From Pseudomonadota bacterium (GTDB taxonomy: Bacteria > Pseudomonadota > Gammaproteobacteria > Pseudomonadales > Halieaceae), in the NCBI GenBank assembly GCA_030591305.1, contig JAUVBI010000047.1:1-15676 (forward strand): a stretch of 15,676 nucleotides of DNA, written 5' to 3'. Of this stretch, positions 1 to 7,676 are shown piece by piece. Both the position numbers and the translations under genes were made by a program. A model generated the notes under the pieces. That model was not told the origin of the DNA and made no database searches. It saw nothing but the letters and a program-made list of their open reading frames with translations. Within the stretch, counting starts at the first letter, position 1. The number at the start of each line of letters is the position of its first letter.

Positions 1-59
1 AAACGCCCCACATCGATAGCGCCGAAACTGACGAAACCGGGTTTTGGCGGTTTTGGTGT

Positions 60-110
60 TAAATTGCACTTAAAACTGACCCAGGGAGGGTCAATTTTGG
101 ATGCAATTTA
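60..110. repeat. Nested inverted repeat resembling IS21-type terminal sequences
   Basis: The outer arms TAAATTGCA (60-68) and TGCAATTTA (102-110) enclose inner arms TGACCC and GGGTCA separated by AGGGA, with AAAA/TTTT between the two arm pairs. The half-unit with GGGTCAATTTT followed by TGCAA is, from memory, typical of the repeated terminal motifs of IS21-family elements, so this may be two such ends facing each other with the element lost. No istA or istB coding sequence is visible. It could also be an unrelated hairpin or a terminator for a gene outside the window. The first 59 bases and the stretch 111-183 hold nothing else I can support. Confidence 0.4.
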
Positions 111-183
111 ACTCACTTGCCTTACCTAGCGTATCAGGCGGCTAGTTGCCTCTCAATTCCAGCAGGGTGCTTTACAGCAGAGC

Positions 184-1227
184 TTATTGCTGTGGAGCAA
201 GCAGGTAATAAGTCCCGCGTCCGACACCTTTGGCTTCAATTAGGCTCAACTGAATAAGTTTTTCAAAATCCAGTTTTCGCGACGCTAAACTGCGATCAGA
301 GATGGCACCATATTCTCGTTGCGTGATACTGCCTCGCTCGCGAATATAATCTAGTATTTGTTGATGATGCGGCTCTAATCTTGGTTTTGCTCGTAATTGT
401 TCTGGCAATATTTTAATCACACGACGTAATTCATCCAATATGCCTTCTGCAAAATATTCCAACCAAACAGAAAAATCGATATCATCTTTTAAATCGTAAT
501 AATCACCTTCAAGACCCACCGTTTTAAAGTAACGGGTAATATTCCGATTGTAATAGTCCTCGAAACTAAATATTTCAAACAGATCAAGTCCAGTTTTGCC
601 CAGAACAGCCGTCGTTAACAGTCGTGTTGTGCGGCCATTACCATCAATAAAAGGATGAATGATGACGTTCTGGCGATGAAAGATACCGGCAAGAATAACA
701 GGATCAATGTTCCCAATATTGTCATTCACAAAATCCATAAGACTTGTTGTAAGTTTTTCCACCTCTTTTGCATCTGGTGGAATAAAAACAATTTCATCGA
801 GTTTTCGTGGGTTGCGAATGATCACGGGGTCTTGGCGTAACACACCACAATGAGCGGGATTATCCATCAATCCTGCTACCACCTGCCCTTGAACCTGCTC
901 TAAGGTTTTAACATTCAATTCAAAGCGGTTTTGACGGACAGATTTAAATAATTTTTGCAAAGCTTTATTGTAATTGAGCACCTCTCGCTCAGTATCCCGA
1001 ACGCTTTCTTTGCGAGTTTTCAGCAAGCGCTTTACGTCGGTAAGTGGTAGTGGGTTACCCTCTATACTGGTCGAGGCATAAGATGATAACTCTCTGGCAC
1101 TTAGTTCTAATTTTGCCAAGGTAGTACCCGTAAGGTGCAGTGCTCCAATCTCACCGATAGACTCTCCAATTTTTCGGATAGTCAGGAGAAGTTTATTGCT
1201 TATCGTATATTTTGGATTCCAAGACAT
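184..1227 (-). CDS. Fic-domain protein (probable AMPylase) with C-terminal winged helix
   Basis: This 347-aa protein belongs to the Fic/DOC family, whose members usually transfer AMP from ATP onto a hydroxyl side chain of a target protein. The Fic core motif HPFIDGNGRTTR lies at residues 191-202, with the catalytic His at 191 and an intact phosphate-binding loop. An autoinhibitory (S/T)xxxE(G/N) motif, S52-G57 in the context TSIEGNP, lies N-terminal to it. That places the inhibitory glutamate on the same chain, as in class II Fic proteins such as SoFic. The last ~60 residues look like a winged-helix DNA-binding domain. Length and layout match full-length family members, and the gene seems intact. 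It stands alone: no separate antitoxin gene is visible. Five 11-bp direct repeats run into the start codon, so self-regulation is plausible. The target protein is unknown. Confidence 0.9.
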   Translation of the reverse strand: MSWNPKYTISNKLLLTIRKIGESIGEIGALHLTGTTLAKLELSARELSSYASTSIEGNPLPLTDVKRLLKTRKESVRDTEREVLNYNKALQKLFKSVRQNRFELNVKTLEQVQGQVVAGLMDNPAHCGVLRQDPVIIRNPRKLDEIVFIPPDAKEVEKLTTSLMDFVNDNIGNIDPVILAGIFHRQNVIIHPFIDGNGRTTRLLTTAVLGKTGLDLFEIFSFEDYYNRNITRYFKTVGLEGDYYDLKDDIDFSVWLEYFAEGILDELRRVIKILPEQLRAKPRLEPHHQQILDYIRERGSITQREYGAISDRSLASRKLDFEKLIQLSLIEAKGVGRGTYYLLAPQQ

Positions 1228-1279
1228 AGCCTTAAATTAGCCTATAACTAGCCGTAAATCAACCGTAAGTTAGCCGCAA
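1225..1279 (-). promoter_or_regulatory. Five tandem 11-bp repeats abutting the fic start codon
   Basis: Read on the minus strand, five consecutive 11-base units occupy 1269-1279, 1258-1268, 1247-1257, 1236-1246 and 1225-1235. They fit the consensus TTACGGCTAAT, and most units match it at eight or more of eleven positions. The last unit contains the ATG of the Fic gene. A period of 11 bp puts every copy on nearly the same face of the helix, as expected for cooperative binding of a protein array. The unit is not preserved further upstream (1280-1290). The Fic protein itself carries a winged helix and is the obvious candidate binder, but that is inference. Confidence 0.7.
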
Positions 1280-1340
1280 TCTTTCCAATCCGGGCCCAGT
1301 ATTCGATCTGTCGGGGTGGCGACCAACGAAGCGGTACAGG

Positions 1341-1990
1341 TTAGTTTTTACTGCCAATTAGCGCCGTCAGGGTTTTATCCAAAAGGTGCATGCTTTCATC
1401 GACTAAGGCATCCGTGATGGTTAGCGGCGGCAGAATACGAATAACATTACCTCGTATACCACGGGGAGTAAAATCAGCCCTTGCTGTGCGGCCTCGGCCA
1501 CAATTGCCGCAGTTAGTTCCGGGTTTGGCCGCTGGGCGCCCCCATCATGAACCAGTTCCATGGCGATCATCGCTCCCAGATTCCGAACGTCTCCAATGTG
1601 CTGAGGATACCGTGCTTGCATAGTTTGGAGTTGTAAAACAATGCGCTCACCAATCTCTGTAGCGCGGGCACACAAACCTTCCTTTTCGATAATATCCAGC
1701 ACCGCCAGGGCAGCTACGCAACCGACAGGAGAAACCCCCTGCAAGACCCTTCGCCAAGGTGATGAGGCCGGGCTCTACACCCACATGCTCACAGGCGAAC
1801 ATTTTCCCGGCACGAGCAAAACCAGATCAATATAGCGACGGCCCTCTACGTCCCACAATTCAGCATTCTCCGCACGCTCAATAAAGACGCTGGTTAGGGT
1901 GCCCTGCCCTCGTGCGAAGGCCTGGTCTTTTCTGGCTTGCAGAGACTGGTTGTCGTGCTTATTAAAACGCCGCTCTTTACTTGTATTCAT
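1341..1990 (-). pseudogene. gabT: Decayed GabT-like class III aminotransferase
   Basis: Fragments in different frames match the order of a PLP-dependent 4-aminobutyrate aminotransferase-type enzyme. The N-terminus (1990 to about 1823) ends with [11 protein letters not shown] second fragment in another frame (about 1823-1733) reads [18 protein letters not shown] and then [12 protein letters not shown], which holds the PLP-binding lysine. A third (about 1732-1470) starts [13 protein letters not shown] and includes the RNLGAMIAMELV block. A fourth, again frame-shifted, reads RGIRGNVIRILPPLT and ends at the stop codon at 1341-1343. The join after YIDL drops roughly 200 residues that family members have there, and the join GGF/SPVGC drops about 30. 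All joins change frame, so no functional enzyme can be made. Retention of clear motifs suggests fairly recent decay. Confidence 0.85.
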
Positions 1991-2111
1991 TAACTGATGC
2001 TTCTCTCGTAAGTACGGCCGAAGTTAGTGTCAATATGAACTTGCACATCAATGTCATAAAGCCCTTCTATCAATAATCGCTGACGGTAAATATGGGGGCT
2101 AGATCTTTCAT
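1990..2111 (-). pseudogene. Short frameshifted remnant upstream of the gabT pseudogene
   Basis: On the minus strand an ATG at 2109-2111 opens with MKDLAP. It is thrown out of frame at a run of five cytosines (2094-2098 in plus coordinates) and hits a stop a few codons later. The neighbouring frame continues as HIYRQRLLIEGLYDIDVQV and ends with a TAA whose last A is the first base of the downstream gabT ATG. A single missing C in the run would join the two frames. The RQRLLIEG-type start resembles, from memory, short S-adenosylmethionine decarboxylase-like proteins, but it is only about 40 residues long and the identification is weak. The stop/start overlap suggests the two genes were once translationally coupled. 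Confidence 0.35.
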
Positions 2112-2382
2112 GCTGTTTCCTTATAGATTTGTGTTCGTAAAAAATTCAGGCGCCAGCATATCCTCTTTCAGAACCTAATGCATTTTTGAAAACACCAGAG
2201 AATTACTGGGTGATTTGTTGGGCGCTCTATCGTGGCATCCAACATCCAGCACGCCCGGTTTATTAATTTCCTGCGACAATATGTCACAAGACAGCCATCT
2301 TCACTATTGCTTAGAATGCGTCGCGTTTCCGTAAAGCGGATACGTTACTAATACATCCGAGTTAAACGCATTAAGGAGTACT
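2112..2382. other. Intergenic region upstream of the TonB-dependent receptor gene
   Basis: No coding sequence is supported here. The only clear signal is the ribosome binding site AAGGAG at 2373-2378, four bases before the receptor ATG. A weak sigma70-like -10 TAATAC lies near 2347-2352, but the hexamer 17 bp upstream (TTTCCG) is a poor -35, so no promoter is called. I looked for a Fur box of the GATAATGATAATCATTATC type and saw none. Confidence 0.4.
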
Positions 2383-5082
2383 ATGAAGTTCATCAAGAAT
2401 CCCCTGGGCCTGGCGATAGCTGTCTGTACTATTTTTCAACACACAGTAGCGACAGCAACCCCAGCTCCAACTATCGAAGAAATAATTGTGACAGGCTCTC
2501 GTATCCAGCGCGCGAACATTGACAGTGTTGGTCCAGTAACGGTACTCACTGAGGCTGACATTGCCGCAACTGGCATAACATCACTAGAAGTTCTATTACA
2601 AAAATTACCGTCGGCTGCAGGCTTTGCCGGCAACCAGACCAGCGCCTACTGGGTCTCAAATGGGTGGGGAACTCCGCAGATCAATTTACGTGGCCTGGGT
2701 ATCAACCGTACTTTGGTGCTGCTAAACGGCCGCCGTATTGTATTTGGCGGAACCGGAGCCAATAGCAGTGTTGATTTGTCGCTGATACCCATGTCGCTGA
2801 TTTCTCGTATTGAGGTCCTGAAAGATGGTGCATCGGCAATCTATGGCGCCGATGCCGTGGCCGGAGTTGTGAACCTGATTACAAAAGAGAGTATCGATGG
2901 CCTTGAGATTCAGGGCAAGTTCGGTATGACGGATGAAAATGACGGCAAGGAAAAACAGATTGATTTGAGCTGGGGAAAAACCAGTGAGAAGGGCAGCTTA
3001 ATGATCAATTTAAGCTATCAGGATAATGAAGCCATGCCTTTGGCTGACCGGGTACCCTGTCCATTATCATCCACCAGCAAAACAATTTGCAGCGGTAGCT
3101 CATCAACTATCGGCGGGCGCACAACCTTGCCAGCCGGGGCAACACTGCCTGACGGCACCGTGTTGTTAGAGCCGACACGGATAAATTTTAATCAGGACCC
3201 AAATGGCAGTGGCGATAACTATGAGATCTATGACGGTGTCAAACATGGCTTTAACTACAACCCCTATTTTAATGCAGTCCAGCCTATTGAGAGAATTAAC
3301 GCTGCGGCATTCGGCAGCTATCAGCTCTCAAAGCACTCGCGTTTATTTACCGAGTTAATGTACAGCGATCGACAGACCAAGCAGCCTGCATCACCTGCAA
3401 CCCTGAAAAACATTGCTTACTCTTCTGATCACCCAACAAACCCTACGGGCAGTGATTTTATTCTTGAACGTCGTCGCTTGCTGGAAAATGGTGCGCGAAA
3501 TTTTGTTCAGGACGTTAAAACATGGCGTATCGTGGCTGGCATTGATGGCAATTTCAATAACCGCTGGTCCTACAATGCCGCCTTGAACTGGGGACGCAAT
3601 ACCGCCAGCGACGAAATCACTAACAATATAAATATGGCAAAGGTCAACCAGACTCTGGATACAACAACATGCGGTGTCAATGGAATTCCCTGCGCTGATT
3701 ACCTTGGCTATGGTGACGTCAGCCAGGAAGCGCTAGATTATATCGTCTTTAATCAAAAGGGCACGGGTGGCAACCGTCAACTCAGCTTTACAGCGAATAT
3801 CAGCGGTGAATTAGCAGAGTTGCCAGCAGGTATGCTGGGGCTTGCAGCCGGCATTGAATGGCGAGAGGAAAAGGGCTGGCGCGACCCGGACCCATTGGTG
3901 GTAGCCGGTGATGCACTGGGCAACCAGTCCGACTCCATTTCAGGAAAAACCGAGGTGCGGGAAATTTACGGCGAGTTACATATTCCACTGCTCAGCGGCT
4001 TGCTGATGGTACAGTCGCTGGATATGGATCTGGCTGCGCGCTATTCCGACTACGACCTGTTTGATGCCGAAGACACCTATAAAGTGGGTATAAACTGGCA
4101 GATTGTTAACGGGCTTAAATTGCGAGGCACCCTGACTTCCGCATTTCGTGTACCAAATGTTCCGGAGCTGTTTGGTGGCGTATCACAGGGAAATTTAATC
4201 ACAATAGACCCCTGTTCCGAGTATGCCTCCCTTGATCCGTCCAGTGCACTGCATCAGAACTGTCAGGCTGCCGGTGTGCCGATTAGCTATACTCAGCTTG
4301 GCAATACAATTCTTACTGATCGAGGTGGCAACACAGCATTACAACCAGAGAGTGCTGAAACTTACACCATTGGACTCGTCATTCAGCCAATGGAAGGCCT
4401 GTCGTTTACAGTTGATTACTTTGATATTGACATTGACGATGCCGTGCGCGAAATATCCGGCTCGACCAAACTGGCCAGCTGTTACAACTCTGCGGGTTTG
4501 TCGCATGAGTTCTGTTCATCAACACACCACACCCGCAATCCAGTGAACAGTGACATCAACTACCTGTCTACGCAGAAATTTAATACCGGCCGCGAAGTGA
4601 TGCAGGGTGTTGATATCGGCATGCTTTATCAGTTTGATGTTCTGGGCTTGTCCAATGCGTGGGATTTTCAGGCCACTTATCTAAAAAAATATGAGTCGAC
4701 AGCCTTTGATGGAGAAGAACCACAAAGTATCGACGGGTATATTGGTGGTGGTAATGGTGGCTATCCGCACTGGCGAGCTAACACGTCTCTGACGGCTCAG
4801 GGGCAGCGCTGGTCCGGTACTTATTCGGTACAAATGATAGGCAAGGGCAGCGACTTTAACAAAACCTCCGGAATTGGTTCAGAGATGCCAACTGTGTTCT
4901 ATCACAATGCACAGTTTAGCTATCAATTAAGCGATGCCGCTAAACTCAGTATTGGTCTCGATAACATCTTTGATAAAGAACCACCGCGTGTTGCCAGCTG
5001 GACTGATGGCAATACCGACACCATGACCTATGACCTGGCGGGCCGTCGTGGCTATGTGAGGGTGAGCTACAAATTTAATTAA
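2383..5082 (+). CDS. TonB-dependent outer-membrane receptor
   Basis: This 899-aa protein is a ligand-gated outer-membrane transporter powered by TonB-ExbB-ExbD. Residues 1 to about 26 form a signal peptide with a hydrophobic core ending ATAT-P. The TonB box follows at about 31-38 (IEEIIVTG). The plug domain comes next with its usual blocks (NLRGLG, RTLVLLNGRR, RIEVLKDG, SAIYGADAVAGVVNLITK), then a long beta-barrel ending in YVRVSYKFN. Four cysteine pairs lie in predicted extracellular loops (PCPL...ICSG, TTCG...PCAD, DPCS...QNCQ, ASCY...FCSS), a common trait of this large-receptor group. The start has an AAGGAG site four bases upstream. No sigma/anti-sigma pair adjoins it. The downstream PepSY genes suggest a substrate that is reduced after import, such as a metal chelate, but receptors of this size also take up carbohydrates and hydrophobic organics. 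The ligand cannot be read from the sequence. Confidence 0.93.
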   Translation: MKFIKNPLGLAIAVCTIFQHTVATATPAPTIEEIIVTGSRIQRANIDSVGPVTVLTEADIAATGITSLEVLLQKLPSAAGFAGNQTSAYWVSNGWGTPQINLRGLGINRTLVLLNGRRIVFGGTGANSSVDLSLIPMSLISRIEVLKDGASAIYGADAVAGVVNLITKESIDGLEIQGKFGMTDENDGKEKQIDLSWGKTSEKGSLMINLSYQDNEAMPLADRVPCPLSSTSKTICSGSSSTIGGRTTLPAGATLPDGTVLLEPTRINFNQDPNGSGDNYEIYDGVKHGFNYNPYFNAVQPIERINAAAFGSYQLSKHSRLFTELMYSDRQTKQPASPATLKNIAYSSDHPTNPTGSDFILERRRLLENGARNFVQDVKTWRIVAGIDGNFNNRWSYNAALNWGRNTASDEITNNINMAKVNQTLDTTTCGVNGIPCADYLGYGDVSQEALDYIVFNQKGTGGNRQLSFTANISGELAELPAGMLGLAAGIEWREEKGWRDPDPLVVAGDALGNQSDSISGKTEVREIYGELHIPLLSGLLMVQSLDMDLAARYSDYDLFDAEDTYKVGINWQIVNGLKLRGTLTSAFRVPNVPELFGGVSQGNLITIDPCSEYASLDPSSALHQNCQAAGVPISYTQLGNTILTDRGGNTALQPESAETYTIGLVIQPMEGLSFTVDYFDIDIDDAVREISGSTKLASCYNSAGLSHEFCSSTHHTRNPVNSDINYLSTQKFNTGREVMQGVDIGMLYQFDVLGLSNAWDFQATYLKKYESTAFDGEEPQSIDGYIGGGNGGYPHWRANTSLTAQGQRWSGTYSVQMIGKGSDFNKTSGIGSEMPTVFYHNAQFSYQLSDAAKLSIGLDNIFDKEPPRVASWTDGNTDTMTYDLAGRRGYVRVSYKFN

Positions 5083-5116
5083 GTGCCCGCATTTGTATTT
5101 ACGGTGTAAAACAATA

Positions 5117-5145
5117 AGCAGGAGGGTTAGGCGAGCCTTCCTGCT
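5117..5145 (+). terminator. Hairpin between receptor and PepSY genes (weak terminator or attenuator)
   Basis: The left arm AGCAGGAGGGTT (5117-5128) and right arm AGCCTTCCTGCT (5134-5145) pair over 12 positions, including two G-U pairs, around a 5-base loop. The following bases (GCCTCTTACTTTGCTT) are T-rich but interrupted, so termination is probably incomplete. It would lower expression of the two downstream membrane proteins relative to the abundant receptor, or protect the 3' end of the receptor transcript. Confidence 0.55.
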
Positions 5146-5193
5146 GCCTCTTACTTTGCTTATAAGAATACCATCAAGTATCTGGGAGCTACA

Positions 5194-5880
5194 TTGAAAA
5201 CTACCGTTCTGGCTCGTCAGTGGCACTCAAGGCTAATGCTGGCCTGTGGTATACAGCTATTTATCTGGCTTGTCGGTGGGCTTTATATGGTGGCTATTAA
5301 CCTGAATTTTATTCATGGCGACCACCTTGTTAAAAATCTAGAAGTACCTCTGGCAGTACCCCCACAGCCTTTAGTAAAAACATCAGAAATTCTTTCACGC
5401 TTTGGCCCGGTCGAGTCAGTGACACTGATAACGATGCTGGAAAGGCCGGTATATATTGTAAAAAGTGGGCAGCGCTCCCATCTGCTGGACGCGATTACTA
5501 CCGAACAGTTATCTCCGATTAATGAAGCCATGGCAAAAAAACTGGCGCACTTTTACTACCGAGGTAATGCGACGATAGCTGGTATCGAATTGATTACCTC
5601 TAATCCACCAAGTGAAATTTATTCACGTCCACTGCCGCTGTGGCGCATTAATTTTGATGATGTAATAAATACCAGCTTTTACATAGACCCCAATACAGCG
5701 ACGTTAGTCACTCGACGCCACAGTTACTGGCGCCTGTTTGATGTGTTCTGGATGCTGCATATTATGGACTATGATTCACGCAGTGATGTAAATAACAATC
5801 TGTTGAAGTTTTTTGCAATGCTGAGCATATTGTCCATTATATTTGGTGGCATATTATTCTATCGAATCCGGAGGCATTGA
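5194..5880 (+). CDS. PepSY-type inner-membrane protein
   Basis: This 228-aa protein has a transmembrane segment at about 14-36, a periplasmic region with PepSY-like blocks (SEILSRFG followed by a VYIV strand; WRINFDD followed by FYIDPNTA) and a second transmembrane segment at about 203-223 ending in RIRRH. Histidines at 11 (RQWHSR) and 189 (FWMLHIMDY) lie next to the membrane segments and are also present in the neighbouring paralogue. Such positions serve as heme ligands in PepSY-TM reductases of the FoxB kind, so a heme-binding electron-transfer role is plausible. The start is TTG, supported by GGGAG at 5184-5188. It follows the TonB receptor gene and precedes its paralogue by four bases, so the three genes probably share a transcript. 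Electron donor and substrate are unknown. Confidence 0.75.
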   Translation: MKTTVLARQWHSRLMLACGIQLFIWLVGGLYMVAINLNFIHGDHLVKNLEVPLAVPPQPLVKTSEILSRFGPVESVTLITMLERPVYIVKSGQRSHLLDAITTEQLSPINEAMAKKLAHFYYRGNATIAGIELITSNPPSEIYSRPLPLWRINFDDVINTSFYIDPNTATLVTRRHSYWRLFDVFWMLHIMDYDSRSDVNNNLLKFFAMLSILSIIFGGILFYRIRRH

Positions 5881-5884
5881 GTTA

Positions 5885-6883
5885 ATGCTGGTATTACAGC
5901 GTGTGCATAAATGGTTGAGCTTGCTGATCGGTATTCAACTGCTACTTTGGCTGGTCAGTGGCTTGATGTTCAGCCTGCTCGATAGTGACGAAGTCAGAGG
6001 GCACAACAAGTATCGCGAAGCAACCATTGTATCGATTGATACTGGTGAAGCCCTGCTAAATCACAGTGAAATAATGGCTAAATATATTGATGCTGATGTC
6101 ACCGAAGTAATGTTGCATTATTTACTTGAACGGCCGGTGTATCGCCTGGTATTGGCAGACAGAGTGCTTTTGCTTGACGCAATAAGCGGGCTGCCCGTAG
6201 AAATTACCTCCACATTGGCCAAGCTTATTGTTATTCAATCTTATATGGGCGCCTCAGCCCTGGTTCAAGCACCGTATAAAGTAATGGCGCCTACGATGGA
6301 AGCGCGTCGCCACCACGGTGCCGTATGGCGCGTTGATATCGCAAACAAAAATAACACCACATGGTATGTCTCTGGCCAAGATGGGCAGATATTGGAACGC
6401 CGCAATGACAGCTGGCGTCTATTCGACTTCTTCTGGATGCTACACATCATGGATTATCAACAGCGAGAGAATTTTAATAACGCTCTTGTTATTTTTTCAG
6501 CAATGACTGGCATCTGGCTGGCATTATCGGGATTATTGCTATTGTTTAGCCGCATATCGTGGAAAATTTTTACCGCGCGCATCCACGCTCATCGCATGTA
6601 TACCATTCATCTATTAGATAGTAATGGCGTTAAGCAACGGAAGCTGCTGGTGTCGGGTGGGCACTCGCTGTTTTACACCTTGTCTACTCACGGGGTTCAA
6701 TTGCCTTCAACCTGTGCTGGCGGGGGTAGCTGCGGCCTTTGCCAATTACAAATGCCAGTGGATACTGCAATCTCTACCAGAGATCACTCACTGATTTCAC
6801 CCTTTCACCTGACTCAGGGCTATCGACTGGCATGTCAACACCGGGTTGATAAAGATATTCTTGTAACACTTACAAGCGCATAA
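5885..6883 (+). CDS. PepSY membrane protein fused to a 2Fe-2S ferredoxin domain
   Basis: The preferred start is the ATG at 5885, ten bases after GGAGG and four bases past the previous stop, giving 332 aa. An in-frame TTG at 5843 inside the upstream gene is less likely. Residues 1-220 repeat the architecture of the preceding protein: His8 beside a first membrane segment, two PepSY-like blocks, WRLFDFFWMLHIMDY with His187, and a membrane segment at about 200-222. A C-terminal domain (about 238-332) is a 2Fe-2S ferredoxin with ligands Cys277, Cys283, Cys286 and Cys317 (C-x5-C-x2-C-x30-C, motif CAGGGSCGLC), closest in style to the ferredoxin module of NqrF-type reductases. The topology puts the ferredoxin in the cytoplasm and PepSY in the periplasm. 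The inferred job is to carry electrons from a cytoplasmic reductase across the membrane, perhaps to a ligand brought in by the TonB receptor. Confidence 0.85.
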   Translation: MLVLQRVHKWLSLLIGIQLLLWLVSGLMFSLLDSDEVRGHNKYREATIVSIDTGEALLNHSEIMAKYIDADVTEVMLHYLLERPVYRLVLADRVLLLDAISGLPVEITSTLAKLIVIQSYMGASALVQAPYKVMAPTMEARRHHGAVWRVDIANKNNTTWYVSGQDGQILERRNDSWRLFDFFWMLHIMDYQQRENFNNALVIFSAMTGIWLALSGLLLLFSRISWKIFTARIHAHRMYTIHLLDSNGVKQRKLLVSGGHSLFYTLSTHGVQLPSTCAGGGSCGLCQLQMPVDTAISTRDHSLISPFHLTQGYRLACQHRVDKDILVTLTSA

Positions 6884-6956
6884 AAGAACAAGCCTGTTAA
6901 GCGCCAGTACAAGACTCTGCTCGATACTCTCACCCTTGGTATACATCAAGCAAAAT

Positions 6957-6990
6957 AAATGAAACAAAAATAGTGATATTTGTTTCATTT
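6957..6990 (+). promoter_or_regulatory. 34-bp palindrome, candidate TetR operator
   Basis: Two perfect 12-base inverted arms, AAATGAAACAAA (6957-6968) and TTTGTTTCATTT (6979-6990), are separated by 10 bases. The arms contain TGAAACA/TGTTTCA half-sites. The sequence lies in the 217-bp gap before the TetR gene, 110 bases ahead of its ATG. It is too AT-rich, and lacks the U-tract, to be an intrinsic terminator for the PepSY-ferredoxin gene. Its position and symmetry suit autoregulation of the operon by the TetR protein. No convincing -35/-10 pair was found, so the exact promoter is open. Confidence 0.65.
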
Positions 6991-7100
6991 CTGCCCATGC
7001 CCATGCCATGATGGTCTTGCTCTTCACTGGAAGAGGAGCGTGGCTGTTTATATGCAGCCAATTGCGGATTTCGCCAGGACCTAGAAAACAGGCTCAGTAA

Positions 7101-7676
7101 ATGTCCACTGCAACCAGCAATAGAATACTCGACTCTGCGGTTAGCTGCTTTCATCGAGATGGTATCGACAAAACCACGATGTCGAGCATCATTATCGAAT
7201 CGGGCCTTGCCAGAACGACAGTTTATCGCCACTTCCCCATCAAGGACGACATCATCTCCCGCCTGGTTCTACGGGACATCGACTACCTGATCAAATACGT
7301 AGATACAATTCGAGCACAGCACCAGGGTATTGAAGAGCAGTTAATTGAAACACTGGCTTTCGTCATCGGTGAAATTGGCACGCGACCTGTACTGGCCGAA
7401 CTGTTCTCCCAGGACCCCATTCGCCTGAACCGGTTGGGCCTGTCCAACAAGATCGTCATGTCCTACACCCACAATGCCATTAGGCCCACTTACGAGCTCA
7501 TTAAAGCTACCGGCGGCCTGCGCGACAGTGCCACCCTGGAAGATTTCTCAGAGTGGTGTAGCCGCGTAATCATGTCTTTTGTCATCACCCCGCACCACTA
7601 TCGAGACAATCCAGGGCGAATGCGAACGTATATTAAAAACTTTATCCTGCCATCCATGTTGAGAGGCGACCGATGA
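7101..7676 (+). CDS. TetR-family transcriptional regulator
   Basis: This 191-aa protein has a TetR-type N-terminal helix-turn-helix: RILDSAVSCFHRDGIDKTTM, then IIIESGLARTTVYRHFPIKDD at about residues 30-50. The C-terminal part is a helical ligand-binding and dimerisation domain with no recognisable subgroup signature. TetR proteins usually repress and are released by a small-molecule ligand. Its stop codon overlaps the start of the molybdoenzyme gene (ATGA at 7673-7676), so regulator and enzyme are co-transcribed and likely coupled in translation. The inferred role is sensing the enzyme's substrate or product and controlling the operon through the palindrome at 6957-6990. Confidence 0.9.
   Translation: MSTATSNRILDSAVSCFHRDGIDKTTMSSIIIESGLARTTVYRHFPIKDDIISRLVLRDIDYLIKYVDTIRAQHQGIEEQLIETLAFVIGEIGTRPVLAELFSQDPIRLNRLGLSNKIVMSYTHNAIRPTYELIKATGGLRDSATLEDFSEWCSRVIMSFVITPHHYRDNPGRMRTYIKNFILPSMLRGDR

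Noticed and set aside
1..62. Partial coding sequence at the left edge (short frames on both strands, one closing with TAA at 60-62)
   Set aside because: About 20 codons on either strand without a recognisable motif; the direction and reality of a gene cannot be decided.
655..840. Small plus-strand frame inside the Fic gene
   Set aside because: It is antisense to the conserved Fic motif region and has no independent support.
1390..1835. Plus-strand frames of 77 and 64 residues across the gabT pseudogene
   Set aside because: The minus-strand fragments match an aminotransferase in order; the plus-strand frames are chance openings in decayed sequence.
2112..2382. Possible Fur box or sigma-factor promoter for the TonB receptor
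   Set aside because: No GATAATGATAATCATTATC-like palindrome was found, and the -35/-10 candidates match too poorly to call.
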